The notes: generated by a model from the sequence alone, not told the origin. A DNA stretch of 40,896 nt from Chitinophagaceae bacterium (GCA_947447825.1 CANFLL010000033.1:1-40896); one strand, 5' to 3'. Shown: positions 16,496 through 25,637, counted from the stretch's first letter. Numbers and translations: made by a program.

Positions 16496-17101
16496 TTAGC
16501 GGGCAAGCATTACAAGTAGTAATTGTAAAAGACCAACAACGAAACCAAAAGCAGTGCTGATTAGTATAACTATTTTAGTTTGAGTTGCAAATAACTGCTT
16601 AACTGTCTGTTCTAATTGTGAAGTTTGAATATTGTTTAGTTTTTCTTCAATCATTTCCGCAATGCTAAAATCACTTAGAATAGAAGCACTATATTGTTGC
16701 ATTAATTCTGGGAAAAGCACTTGTAGCTCTTCCATAAAAACACTTTTCAATTCGGCCATTGTTGCTTCTCCGATGAACATGCTAATCATAGGCATTTTCT
16801 CAGCAAGCTTAACCCTTAAAAAATGATCTACTTTGCCATCAACAAAAGGAAGAACTTTTTCTATACTAGAAGGGGAAGATATTTTGGTGTTTAATTCTGA
16901 CAAAGAAAAAACTTCTGCTCCTAATGAAGCAACAAGACTTTTAATGATTCGTTGTTTATATTTAGGGAAAATGCCTTGCAATTTAAAACCTAAGATTATC
17001 AAAGGTTTTTCGGGCTGAAATAAAATCTTAATAAGCCCCCAACTCACGCTCCAACCAATAAATGCTGCAAGAAGGGGAATTAGGTAAACTAAATTATTCA
17101 C
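16496..17101 (-). CDS. DUF445 family membrane protein
   Basis: 201 residues from a GTG at 17101. One membrane helix at each end (VYLIPLLAAFIGWSVSWGLIKILF and TKIVILISTAFGFVVGLLQLLLVML) flanks a helical soluble region. The segment LIILGFKLQGIFPKYKQRI after the first helix is the DUF445 signature (G-LQG-PK). An open frame continues upstream to 17182, but that part runs through the tRNA terminator and into the tRNA-His gene, so it is excluded. The GTG sits directly before the first membrane helix. Function is unknown; DUF445 proteins are widespread inner-membrane proteins. Confidence 0.7.
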   Translation of the reverse strand: MNNLVYLIPLLAAFIGWSVSWGLIKILFQPEKPLIILGFKLQGIFPKYKQRIIKSLVASLGAEVFSLSELNTKISSPSSIEKVLPFVDGKVDHFLRVKLAEKMPMISMFIGEATMAELKSVFMEELQVLFPELMQQYSASILSDFSIAEMIEEKLNNIQTSQLEQTVKQLFATQTKIVILISTAFGFVVGLLQLLLVMLAR

Positions 17102-17112
17102 ATGATTGGGGT

Positions 17113-17146
17113 TAAAAATAAAGCCTTGACATCTGATGTCAAGGCT
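17113..17146 (-). terminator. Terminator of tRNA-His
   Basis: Perfect 12-bp inverted repeat AGCCTTGACATC / GATGTCAAGGCT (17122-17146), followed on the minus strand by TTATTTTTAA. It lies between the tRNA and the DUF445 start. Confidence 0.75.
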
Positions 17147-17157
17147 AATTGTATTTG

Positions 17158-17232
17158 GGAGAATGATGGGTCTCGAACCCACGACCTACAGTGCCACAAA
17201 CTGTCGCTCTAACCTACTGAGCTACACCCTCC
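17158..17232 (-). tRNA. tRNA-His (anticodon GTG)
   Basis: Full cloverleaf on the minus strand: acceptor GAGGGTG pairing with CATTCTC, D-stem GCTC/GAGC, anticodon stem ACAGT/ACTGT around the loop TTGTGGC (anticodon GTG), T-arm GTGGG-TTCGAGA-CCCAT. The G at position -1 is encoded and pairs with C73, the identity element for histidine tRNA. The 3' CCA is not encoded. Confidence 0.95.
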
Positions 17233-17477
17233 GTTCATTTTGGGCTGCAAAAATAAGGGAATAAATTGTTATAAACAGCAGCCTTACCAATAAAAATTTG
17301 AATAAGCAGTAGAAAGAAGTCAAACACTCTTTGTATAATTCAAGTGTGGTGTGCAATTCCACCATAATTATCCCCTATGTGTTGTGCCTAAAAGGCAATA
17401 GTTTCAATGATTTTAGCTGAAGCAAATAAATTAAGAAGCCCCTTGCATCTATGTATTAGCCAATTAAATTGTAAACC

Positions 17478-18311
17478 TTAGTGCTGAGGATGATAATATT
17501 TGGCAACTGTTTCGTCCATAACACTTTGTAGTTGTGCAATCCTATTTTCATTACTTGGGTGTGTGCTTAAAAACTCAGGCGGCTTCTGATTACCAGAAAA
17601 CTGTTCCATTCTATGCCAAAAGCTAATTGCTTCGTGTGGATCATAGCCAGCCATAGCAGTAAATACTAGTCCAAACTTATCTGCCTCATATTCATCATTA
17701 CGACTAAAGGGTAACATAATGCCATACTGTGTTCCTAAACCATAAGCAGCACCAAAGAGTTGCTGTGTTTGTTGAGGCTTATTGGCAAGCGCAATAGAAA
17801 GTGCCTGACCACCAAACTGCTGAATTAAGCCTTGACTCATTCGTTCTTTTCCATGTTTTGCCAAAGCATGTGTTACTTCATGCCCTATTACAACTGCCAA
17901 TGAAGCCTCATTTTGTGTTATGGGCAATATACCAGTATAGACAACTATTTTTCCACCCGGCATGCACCACGCATTAGCTTCTGTGCTTTGAACAGTATTT
18001 ATTTCCCAGGCATAACCGTCAAGCTCGCTCGTTCTGCCAAGATCTGCATAGTATTGTTTCACTGCGGCAATAATTTTATTACTCACCTTGTTCACGATTG
18101 CCGCATCTTTACTTCCACCTTTTGTACTGACTACCTTATTAGTGCTGATGAATTGTTTGTATTGTGTGGCAGAAGTGCTCATCACTTCATCATCAGAAAC
18201 GAGGCTTAATTGGCTTCTGTGTGTAAGCGTATTGGTGGAGCAACTAACTAAAAAACACATTGTTGCTATCATTAATTGAAATGCAACATACCTTTTAAAT
18301 CCCTTTTTCAT
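17478..18311 (-). CDS. M48 family metallopeptidase, lipoprotein
   Basis: 277 residues. A lipoprotein signal peptide (lipobox LVSC, Cys24) places it in the periplasm, membrane-anchored. The zinc site is HEVTH (His144-Glu145-His148) in the context VVIGHEVTHALAKHGKERMSQ, with the third ligand in NDEYEADKFGL. The N-terminal part contains WCMPGGKIVVYTGIL, the conserved substrate-side strand of the family. The size and lipobox match LoiP/YcaL-type quality-control peptidases that degrade misfolded outer-membrane proteins; that role is by homology. It stands alone on its strand with 430 bp of gene-free DNA upstream. Confidence 0.88.
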   Translation of the reverse strand: MKKGFKRYVAFQLMIATMCFLVSCSTNTLTHRSQLSLVSDDEVMSTSATQYKQFISTNKVVSTKGGSKDAAIVNKVSNKIIAAVKQYYADLGRTSELDGYAWEINTVQSTEANAWCMPGGKIVVYTGILPITQNEASLAVVIGHEVTHALAKHGKERMSQGLIQQFGGQALSIALANKPQQTQQLFGAAYGLGTQYGIMLPFSRNDEYEADKFGLVFTAMAGYDPHEAISFWHRMEQFSGNQKPPEFLSTHPSNENRIAQLQSVMDETVAKYYHPQH

Positions 18312-18741
18312 TTACCATTATTTTAAGAGCAAATATATAATTCTAGATTCGTTGGTATAATTGACAGACAAATTATTTAAAAATTCATTTTTGGTTAGCA
18401 ACGCATTTAATCAGCATTAAAACCTATTTAATAAAGTAAATCCAACATAAAGAACTAGGCATTGCAATGACATAAATTAATATGATACATTTTTTTAACA
18501 AAACATATATTTATTTAAAACAAAGCCTTATGTTTGCAACTTAGAGAGCAGAATATATAAAGAAAATAATTGTGGAATCATTTTCAAATTAACACAACTA
18601 ACTAACATTTACTAGCATACAATCCACAGTTACGGGTAAGCACAACTGATAAAACATATATACAAACGTTTCCTTTAATCAAGAATTAAAAAGACAGGAT
18701 TGATTAAAATGAGATTAAAACAACTACATAAAATTAAATCA
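18312..18741. other. Divergent promoter region between the M48 peptidase and lipoprotein genes
   Basis: About 430 bp of AT-rich DNA between two divergent genes. A TATGTTTG element at 18529-18536 fits the -7 consensus TAnnTTTG for the rightward gene and would leave a leader of about 200 nt; no -33 TTG is seen. An open frame extending the lipoprotein upstream to 18700 is not used. Confidence 0.35.
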
Positions 18742-20382
18742 ATGGAAAAATTCACTAAAAAGTTAAACACATTAATTGCCTACCTTCTAACTTGCACGCT
18801 TATTTTAAGTTCATGTACCAAAAACACTTACGACAAGATAGCCACCTTTGAGATGGATCCTGCGTACAGTATTGGATTAATAAAAGGAACAGTTGGCTTT
18901 AGCAATCTAAATAATATGCTATCCGATAACAATAGTGTTCTAAAAATTGGCAGCGACAGTTCTATGACGTTTTATTGGAATGGTAACATTAGCACATTTC
19001 ATACTGTAGATTTTATTCCTGCCATTTCTGCAAGTCCAGTTGTTTTCTCGCTTGATCAAGCAAACAAAATTTTAATGCAATATGCTACCACAACGTCTCC
19101 AGTAACAATTACTCAATCGCAGACGTTAAAAATAACGCCTCTAAAAGCTTCTAAAATTGATATTGACTCTATATTGTTAAAATCAGGAATGGTTCAAATT
19201 GTTGTAACCAATAAGTTTAATGAACCATGCACCATGTTGGTTACCCTTCCCGATGTTAAACAAAATAATGGCACTCCTTTTACAACCACTTTCACAGTAA
19301 AACCAAATACTACCACAATAGATTCTTTTGATATTTCTAATAAATGGATTGATATGTCAAGAGGGGGAACCACTTCTAATAGTATATTGGTGAACTATTC
19401 CATTACATTTTCAACGCCTAAAAGTGCGGTTGAACCAAATGGTGATTTATCATTTATACAGGAAGTAAAACATCCTGAAATGAAACTACTTTATGGAGAC
19501 ATTCACCAACAAAACTTCTTTGACGCCTACGTTTCAGACATCCCTTTAAATATTTTTAAAATAAAACAACAAGTTAGCAATACCATTAAGTTCACAAACG
19601 ATACAATCAATATTCGTTGTACAAATACTTTTGGAGTGCCATTGTCTTGCGTTATTAATGAAATAAAAAGCATTGATGCTAACCACCAAAATCATTACCT
19701 AAACGTTGGTGGCATTTCCCCCACCCCTTTCATTATACCTGCGGCTAATGGACTAAAAGATGTTGCTCACTCCCTACTATCCCTAAATGAAACTAACCCA
19801 CCGCTCAATGGCAGTCTGCTTGACATTTCGGGCTTTCTTGGAACATTGCCAACCGTTATTTCGCCAAGGTTTACAGTGATTTCAAACGCTGGATCTAAAA
19901 CTAAAAACAATAATTTTATAACAGACACTAGTTCAGGTAAAATTGATGCAGAGTTTATAATTCCGTTAAATCTTTCAATCAATAATTTTGCTACAAAAGA
20001 TACTTTCGATTTCTCTTTTGGAGAAATTGCCAATATAGATTCATTCTCATTGAGAGTTGCCTTAAACAATGGAATCCCATTAGGATTGTCTGCATCGTTA
20101 GATTTTCTTGATGCTCAAAATAAACTAATACATCACATAGACAAACTTACATTTTTGCGCCCTGCTTTGGTGGACAATTCTAATAAAGTAATTGGAAAGA
20201 CTTTGACAATTACAGATTTCACCATTGGACAAAAGGTAGTTCCACTACTTAAAAATGTAACTAAGCTTGTTTTTACAGGAACACTTTCTTCACCATCTAG
20301 TGGCTCGAAGCCGGCTATTCTATACGCAAATCAAACAATGGATATAAACATAGGTGCTAAAGCTTATGTAAAAATTAACTAA
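18742..20382 (+). CDS. Large hypothetical lipoprotein
   Basis: 546 residues from the ATG at 18742, chosen because a lipoprotein signal peptide starts there (MEKFTKKLNTLIAYLLTC-TLILSSC, lipobox LSSC). The in-frame ATG at 18700 would add 14 residues before it. The mature part is rich in beta-strand, Thr, Asn and Ser: repeated segments such as VSNTIKFTNDTINIRCTN and KDTFDFSFGEIANIDSFSLR suggest several immunoglobulin-like beta-sandwich domains. I recognise no named family. It is followed 29 bp later by the DUF5723 barrel gene on the same strand. The pair resembles a surface-exposed lipoprotein with an outer-membrane partner, which is inferred from context. Confidence 0.65.
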   Translation: MEKFTKKLNTLIAYLLTCTLILSSCTKNTYDKIATFEMDPAYSIGLIKGTVGFSNLNNMLSDNNSVLKIGSDSSMTFYWNGNISTFHTVDFIPAISASPVVFSLDQANKILMQYATTTSPVTITQSQTLKITPLKASKIDIDSILLKSGMVQIVVTNKFNEPCTMLVTLPDVKQNNGTPFTTTFTVKPNTTTIDSFDISNKWIDMSRGGTTSNSILVNYSITFSTPKSAVEPNGDLSFIQEVKHPEMKLLYGDIHQQNFFDAYVSDIPLNIFKIKQQVSNTIKFTNDTINIRCTNTFGVPLSCVINEIKSIDANHQNHYLNVGGISPTPFIIPAANGLKDVAHSLLSLNETNPPLNGSLLDISGFLGTLPTVISPRFTVISNAGSKTKNNNFITDTSSGKIDAEFIIPLNLSINNFATKDTFDFSFGEIANIDSFSLRVALNNGIPLGLSASLDFLDAQNKLIHHIDKLTFLRPALVDNSNKVIGKTLTITDFTIGQKVVPLLKNVTKLVFTGTLSSPSSGSKPAILYANQTMDINIGAKAYVKIN

Positions 20383-20411
20383 CCCATTATTTAAACTCAT
20401 AACACTATAAA

Positions 20412-21752
20412 ATGAAAAAGAACTTACCGTTATTAATTATAATTTTATTACTAGCAACAAAACAAAAAGGGTATTCGCAAGAGGTACTTACCCAGTATTA
20501 CATAAAATCTCTTTCTGAGAATGATTTTTTGAACCCTGGCCGTATGCCAGAAACAAAAATTAACATCAGTCTGCCTGTCCTGTCATCAACATCTTTTGGG
20601 TATTCTAATTCTGGTTTTGCCATTTCCGATTTGATTACCAAAAAGGCTAATTCAGATTCAATGGAGTTCAATACTAACAACATGCTGAGCAAACTTTCTA
20701 CCAATAATTTAATGTCGTTAGGTTTTAACACCGAGATTTTAGGTGTAGGAATTAAGATAAAACAAAATTATTATTCACTAAATGCTCGTTTTAGAAATGA
20801 TGTAAATTTATCCTACTCTAAAGACATGTTAACTTTCATTTTTAAAGGGAATAGTGCCTTTGTGGGTCAAAAAGCAGACCTAAATATGCGATTAAACGCA
20901 ACTTCCTATGCTGAATATTCTCTTGGTTTTATACATAGCACAACAGATAATAAGCTATCTTATGGTGGTCATTTAAAGATTCTTTCGGGTATTGCGAATG
21001 TTAATTTGAAACGTGGAAACATCGGAATATATACTGATTCTAACAACTATTCCATTACAGCCACTCCAAACATTTTAATTAACACATCAGCAATTGACAC
21101 AGGTTCTAACAATAATAATTCTGGACTTTTCGGGCAGAATTCTGGTTTAGCAATCGACCTTGGTGCATCTTATAAAATTTCGGATAAACTTACCGTTTCA
21201 GGTAGTATCACTGATTTAGGCTATATCAATTGGAAATCGAATGTAAATAATTATCAAACTGACCCAAAGAATTCTAATTTCACCTTCAATGGTTTTGATA
21301 TAAATAAAATTGGCACTTCGTTTAGACCCTACAGAGATTCTCTTACTGATAGTTTAAAACACGTATTCGAGCCAGTTAAATCGGCTAATTCATATAAAAC
21401 AGGGCTTGGAACCAAAATTTATGCTGGCGTAAACTACACATTAGCAAAAGGATTGGATGCTGGTTTGCTTTTATATGGAAAGTTTGTTAACGATTACTTT
21501 TATAGTGGTCTAACCCTATCTTTAAATGAGGAATTAAACCATATTCTTAATGTGTCAGCAAGCTTTAGTAGAGTCAATAAAACAAGTAATGTTGGGTTTG
21601 GGCTTTCCTTAAACTTGCTACCTATTCAAATTTATGTAGTAACCGATAACGTCTTCTCTTTTGGCAAGATTGATGAAGTGAAAAATACAAACGTTCATTT
21701 TGGATTAAACCTTGCCATTGGCAGAATCCATAATGAAAAAATTGAAAAATAA
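20412..21752 (+). CDS. DUF5723 family outer-membrane beta-barrel protein
   Basis: 446 residues with a signal peptide (LLIIILLLATKQKGYSQ). The start of the mature part (YYIKSLSENDFLNPGRMPETKINISLPVL) and the following strands (FGYSNSGFAISDLIT; FNTEILGVGIKIKQNYYSLNARFRNDVNLSY) match DUF5723, a predicted long-chain-fatty-acid-transporter-like barrel of Bacteroidota. Alternating hydrophobic and polar strands run throughout, ending VHFGLNLAIGRIH. It is the second gene of a unit with the large lipoprotein (29-bp gap). The physiological substrate or partner is unknown. Confidence 0.75.
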   Translation: MKKNLPLLIIILLLATKQKGYSQEVLTQYYIKSLSENDFLNPGRMPETKINISLPVLSSTSFGYSNSGFAISDLITKKANSDSMEFNTNNMLSKLSTNNLMSLGFNTEILGVGIKIKQNYYSLNARFRNDVNLSYSKDMLTFIFKGNSAFVGQKADLNMRLNATSYAEYSLGFIHSTTDNKLSYGGHLKILSGIANVNLKRGNIGIYTDSNNYSITATPNILINTSAIDTGSNNNNSGLFGQNSGLAIDLGASYKISDKLTVSGSITDLGYINWKSNVNNYQTDPKNSNFTFNGFDINKIGTSFRPYRDSLTDSLKHVFEPVKSANSYKTGLGTKIYAGVNYTLAKGLDAGLLLYGKFVNDYFYSGLTLSLNEELNHILNVSASFSRVNKTSNVGFGLSLNLLPIQIYVVTDNVFSFGKIDEVKNTNVHFGLNLAIGRIHNEKIEK

Positions 21753-22250
21753 TTTACTTTTTTACATCTTTTGAAGACATTCTAATTTGAATGTAGTGCT
21801 TGCACTTAAAGTGGCTAAACTGAAAGGGTTTACTACCAAACGGATGCGTTTAGTAGTAAACCCTTTCAGTTTAGCGATCAAACGGATACGTTTAGTGGTA
21901 AAACCTTTCAGTTTAGCGATCAAACGGATACGTTTAGTAGCTAAACCTTTCAGTTTAGCAATCAAACGGATGCGTTTAGTGGTAAAACCTTTCAGTTTAG
22001 CAATCAAACGGATACGTTTAGTGGCGAAACCTTTCTGTGTATAGAAATGATAAGTAAACCCGTTTATTGAATAAAGGGGGTGAAAATGAGTCTAACCCGT
22101 TTAATTAAGATGAAAAATAACCGTAGAGTTGACAGTATTAATAACATAAAGTGCAAAATGAAGAGATTCATTCCTCTTGTTTTGTAAATGACTACGTTTT
22201 TTCCCCATCTAATAGTCATAAAAGAAGCAAATAAAAAAGGAAAGACAAAC
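21753..22250. other. Gap between convergent DUF5723 and dsbD genes
   Basis: Holds the 42-bp repeat array (21814-22044) and about 200 bp of AT-rich DNA to its right with no gene. Both strands of the array are open (81 and 85 codons), but neither frame has a credible start or composition, so no gene is called. Confidence 0.6.
21814..22044. repeat. Tandem array of 42-bp units with a 29-bp-stem hairpin at its left end
   Basis: Five direct repeats of 42 bp begin at 21838, 21880, 21922, 21964 and 22006 (the last is 39 bp). Each unit holds AAACGGAT(A/G)CGTTT, a small dyad, and CCTTTCAGTTTAGC. At the left end, 21814-21842 and 21847-21875 are inverted copies differing at one position, separated by GATG, so a 29-bp stem can form. 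Unit differences are confined to a few positions, many of them third codon positions of the rightward frame (KR-RLVV-PFSLAI). The array lies in a 500-bp gap between convergent genes. Confidence 0.92.
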
Positions 22251-24227
22251 TTAATTGTTCCTTTGAGGCTTAACGTTTTCTAGAAAGGCTTTTTTTACTT
22301 TATCTAGGTGAGCAATAAACTTTGGCACATCTGCATCATAACCATACCTTACTTCACTTAATGGATTGCCATTCAAATTAAGAAACATGTAAAGCGGCTG
22401 AGCATTTAACCCAAACTTTGTTATTTCATAATCTAAATTCTTCTCGCCAATAGTAGTTATCTTTTGCCCCTGATAACCAGCATATTGCTCTTCAAGAGGC
22501 AATTCTGTTGCTTCATCAACATATAAACTAATCAACACAAAGTTGTCTTTTATCCTTTTTAATACTTCTTCATTTTTCCAAACCTGCTCCTCCATCTTTC
22601 TACAATTAGCGCAGGAATGGCCTGTAAAATCGAGCATAACAGGTTTATTTAATGCTTTTGCAGCAGCTAATCCTTCTTCTAAATCAAAGTAGGCTGTTAA
22701 CCCAAATGGTACACTTAGTTTATCAATATACTTTTTAGGCGCAAGAGGATTGCTTTTACTAACAATATTTGATGATGAACTTCCAATGCTATATTGAAGA
22801 TTATCCAGATTGAAATCTTGGGTGGTGGATGGAGGAATGAAGCCACTTAAAGCTTTTAAAGGCGCACCCCACAAACCTGGAATCATGTAAAGGGCGAAAG
22901 AAAAGGAAGCAATGGCAAAAAACAAACGAGGAACACTGATAAATTGAAGTAAACTATCGTGAGAAAATTTTAGTTTACCCAATAGATAATAGCCCAACAG
23001 AAAGAAAATTACTATCCAAATCACAAGAAATACATCCCTATCCAATAAATGCCAGTGGTATACAAGATCTACACTTGAAAGGAACTTCATGGCTAATGCT
23101 AGCTCAATAAACCCAAAGGAAACCTTAACCGAGTTTAGCCATCCGCCACTTTTTGGCAATGAATGAAGCATAGACGGAAAAAAGGCAAACAAAGAAAATG
23201 GCATGGCTAACCCCACACCAAAACCAAGCATACCAATGATGGGCGCAATGCTTACACCTTGCATGCTTGTTTGCCCTAGCAGTGTACCCACTATGGGACC
23301 AGTGCAAGAAAAAGAGACAATCGCCAAGGTTAAGGCCATGAAGAATATGCCAGCAACACCACCTTTTCCAGCTTGTTCATCGGCTTTGTTAGCCCAACTG
23401 TTGGGCAATGTAAGCTCGAACGCTCCAAAGAAGGAGATAGCGAAAACGATGAAAATGACAAAGAAAAGCAGGTTTGAAATGGCAGAAGTGGAAATTGTAT
23501 AAAGAATAGTGTTACCAAAAATGAGGGTTAGTAATAGTGTAGGAATGGTATAAATACTGATGATGGAAAAAGAATAAATGACTGCATTGCGAAGACCAGC
23601 TTGCCTTGAACCACTACGCTTTAAGAAGAAACTAACCGTTACGGGGATTAAAGGAAAGACGCATGGCGTGATGATGGCTAACAGACCAGCTAGCATTGCT
23701 AATAGAAAAGTTTTCCAGAGTGGACGTGCAATTGGAGAAGCTGCATTTACTGCATTTAAATTATTACTAGATAATTGAACAGTGAACTTTTCTTCTCCAG
23801 ATGGAAACTCCTCGCCTTTTTTACCTAACCAAACAAATGAACCTTTTAATGCAATGGCACTATCTAAATGAATGTGCAAGGGAAAGGCAATCTGAACAGA
23901 ATTGGAATATAACTTAAAGTGGCTGCCATCGGGTTGCTTAATGAGTTGTAATGAACCTTTTTCTGCTACAGGATCATAACTACGAAACGAATTTGTGTGT
24001 GTATCCAGTTTTAAGGAGGAAACAAACGCGTCCGAATCATTATCTTTTTTAGCGGAAAACAATTGCATCCCTTTAGGAATAACCGCCGAAACAAGTAGTG
24101 TTTGCAAAGAATCGTTTACCACCACTGTTCTGAAACTAAATTTTACAGAAGTATCACTCTGTGCGGCAACCTTGCTAGAGGTTGAAAAAAGAATAAAAGC
24201 AAATGCCAACAGAAATAATTTCTTCAT
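22251..24227 (-). CDS. dsbD: Thiol:disulfide interchange protein DsbD (redox-dead N-terminal domain)
   Basis: 658 residues from the ATG at 24227, where the signal peptide (MKKLFLLAFAFILFSTSSKV-AAQ) starts; an extension to 24341 is rejected. It moves electrons from cytoplasmic thioredoxin across the inner membrane to periplasmic partners. Domain order: N-terminal nDsbD-like beta domain (about 25-155), eight-helix membrane domain (170-450) with Cys189 (TPCVFPLIPVTVSF) and Cys308 (SFSCTGPIVGTLL), and a C-terminal thioredoxin domain with Cys539-Ala-Asn-Cys542. The N-terminal domain has no cysteine where nDsbD carries its pair (GSFVWLGKKGEEFPSG aligns with GTVEYMVCNDEQCLPP of the next gene). A stand-alone nDsbD is encoded just upstream and probably supplies that function. 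Confidence 0.9.
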   Translation of the reverse strand: MKKLFLLAFAFILFSTSSKVAAQSDTSVKFSFRTVVVNDSLQTLLVSAVIPKGMQLFSAKKDNDSDAFVSSLKLDTHTNSFRSYDPVAEKGSLQLIKQPDGSHFKLYSNSVQIAFPLHIHLDSAIALKGSFVWLGKKGEEFPSGEEKFTVQLSSNNLNAVNAASPIARPLWKTFLLAMLAGLLAIITPCVFPLIPVTVSFFLKRSGSRQAGLRNAVIYSFSIISIYTIPTLLLTLIFGNTILYTISTSAISNLLFFVIFIVFAISFFGAFELTLPNSWANKADEQAGKGGVAGIFFMALTLAIVSFSCTGPIVGTLLGQTSMQGVSIAPIIGMLGFGVGLAMPFSLFAFFPSMLHSLPKSGGWLNSVKVSFGFIELALAMKFLSSVDLVYHWHLLDRDVFLVIWIVIFFLLGYYLLGKLKFSHDSLLQFISVPRLFFAIASFSFALYMIPGLWGAPLKALSGFIPPSTTQDFNLDNLQYSIGSSSSNIVSKSNPLAPKKYIDKLSVPFGLTAYFDLEEGLAAAKALNKPVMLDFTGHSCANCRKMEEQVWKNEEVLKRIKDNFVLISLYVDEATELPLEEQYAGYQGQKITTIGEKNLDYEITKFGLNAQPLYMFLNLNGNPLSEVRYGYDADVPKFIAHLDKVKKAFLENVKPQRNN

Positions 24228-24261
24228 GTTACTTAGTGGTGAATGGTGACAAATGAGTAGA

Positions 24262-24465
24262 AAGTTGTGAGTTAAAAGTCGAAATTTTAGGGTCATAGAT
24301 CGAGAATAGAGCGTTGAAAGTGATGAGTTATATTCAAACATTGGGAATGTTAAATTTAATAATCAAAGTAACTTGAAGCGAAAACCATTATCCTTATTAC
24401 TTACGACTATAAACTTTCTGCATACTCCTTTCAACTTATGGCTTTCGACTTTTTGACTTACTTTA
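24262..24465. repeat. Inverted AAAGTCG-type words between nDsbD and dsbD
   Basis: The words AAAAGTCGAAA (24274-24284) and TTTCGACTTTT (24443-24453) form an 11-bp inverted pair. Around them further variants (GTAGAAAGTTGTGAGTT; TTACGACTATAAACTTTC) occur in opposite orientation on the two sides. The same word family forms the element at 9940-10044. The structure separates two functionally linked genes on one strand. Confidence 0.6.
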
Positions 24466-24907
24466 TAGTTACAGTAAAAGGCTTTTTAGTGGGGGGCAAA
24501 CATTGTTCATCATTGCAAACCATGTATTCAACCGTTCCTGAAATATTGGTTTTAACACCCGCCTTCACTTTTATCTTTTGGATAAACTTCACACTATTTG
24601 AATAGAAAAGCACCTCTGTCTTGAAGGCATTATCATACACTTTTTCTAACTTACCTTCTTCTTCAACTTTACCGTCTAAGGTTACTAAAGGATTCTTTGA
24701 GAAAGAGAAAGAAGTGGGTACAGGACCGCTTTTTCCTGTATTCTGAGAATATATATGCCATGGTTTCTTTACAGCTGCGGTGATAACAACTTCATAATTA
24801 TCTCCCTTTTTAATGGACTCAAACTTCCAATCAACTGGGTTTTTAACTTGTGCATTCAACAGTGTAGCACAGCTTACCACCAATAGTACTAAAAATAACT
24901 TTTTCAT
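24458..24907 (-). CDS. Stand-alone nDsbD-type redox domain protein
   Basis: 149 residues with a signal peptide (MKKLFLVLLVVSCATLLNAQ). The mature part is one immunoglobulin-like domain of the DsbD N-terminal type: KPWHIYSQNTGKSGPVPTSF is the conserved early motif and GTVEYMVCNDEQCLPPTKKP carries the reactive pair Cys131 and Cys136, as in nDsbD (C-x4-C, then PP). In characterised DsbD this domain receives electrons from the C-terminal thioredoxin domain and passes them to periplasmic oxidoreductases. The gene sits 6 bp after purQ and about 230 bp before dsbD on the same strand. It probably replaces the cysteine-free N-terminal domain of that DsbD. Confidence 0.85.
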   Translation of the reverse strand: MKKLFLVLLVVSCATLLNAQVKNPVDWKFESIKKGDNYEVVITAAVKKPWHIYSQNTGKSGPVPTSFSFSKNPLVTLDGKVEEEGKLEKVYDNAFKTEVLFYSNSVKFIQKIKVKAGVKTNISGTVEYMVCNDEQCLPPTKKPFTVTIK

Positions 24908-24913
24908 ATTTTT

Positions 24914-25573
24914 TTAATTCAATCCTAAAATATTAAAAACCTCAATACCATCAATGTTTCCTAACAATTTGTTAGTTGCTCGTTCTGGATGAGGCATCAT
25001 ACCAAACACATTACCAGCCTTATTACGAATTCCTGCAATATTCCTTACAGCACCATTAGGATTTCCTTCTGTAGAAAGCTCACCATCCTCATCACAATAT
25101 CTGAAAAGAATTTGGTTATTAGCTTCAAGCTCATCTAAAAGACTTTCATCGGCAAAATATCTGCCTTCTCCATGAGCAATAGGAACTTTTAAAGCACCAG
25201 AAGTTTCTGTTTTTAAAAAGACGTTCTTGCATATAAACTGACGGTTATCATTTTGCAACAAAGCTCCAGGCAATAAGCCACTCTCGCACAAAATCTGAAA
25301 ACCATTGCATACGCCCAATACTTTTCCTCCCCTATTGGCAAAGTCTATCACACTTTTCATCATCGGACTAAACCTAGCGATAGCACCACAACGGAGATAA
25401 TCGCCGTAACTAAATCCACCTGGAAGAACAATACAATCATCGGTAGTAAACTGGCTTAAATCTTCATCTTTATGCCAAAGCATTACTACTTCTTTACCTA
25501 AATCTTGCTGAAGAGAATCTAACATATCCCTATCACAATTAGACCCTGGAAACACTACAACACCAAATTTCAT
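24914..25573 (-). CDS. purQ: Phosphoribosylformylglycinamidine synthase, glutaminase subunit
   Basis: Glutaminase of the PurLQS complex in purine synthesis: it releases ammonia from glutamine for the conversion of FGAR to FGAM. 219 residues, the usual size. It is a class I glutamine amidotransferase with the nucleophile Cys89 in GVCNGFQIL and the His-Glu pair in [18 protein letters not shown] at the start and [16 protein letters not shown] around residue 51 are PurQ-specific. The next gene (nDsbD) begins 6 bp after its stop, so they are probably co-transcribed despite unrelated roles. PurL and PurS are not in the window. Confidence 0.95.
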   Translation of the reverse strand: MKFGVVVFPGSNCDRDMLDSLQQDLGKEVVMLWHKDEDLSQFTTDDCIVLPGGFSYGDYLRCGAIARFSPMMKSVIDFANRGGKVLGVCNGFQILCESGLLPGALLQNDNRQFICKNVFLKTETSGALKVPIAHGEGRYFADESLLDELEANNQILFRYCDEDGELSTEGNPNGAVRNIAGIRNKAGNVFGMMPHPERATNKLLGNIDGIEVFNILGLN

Positions 25574-25637
25574 AATAATTTATATTAAAAAGTTATTTTA
25601 TAAAGAGTAAAGTGAACTATTAAGTATTAAAAATGGA

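Noticed and set aside
17102-17182. N-terminal extension of the DUF445 ORF
   Set aside because: It runs through the tRNA-His terminator and into the tRNA 3' end.
21787-22044. 85-codon basic repeat ORF on the plus strand and 81-codon frame on the minus strand
   Set aside because: They arise because a 42-bp unit without stops keeps frames open; the plus frame starts at TTG with no signal. Kept only as a remark in the array finding.
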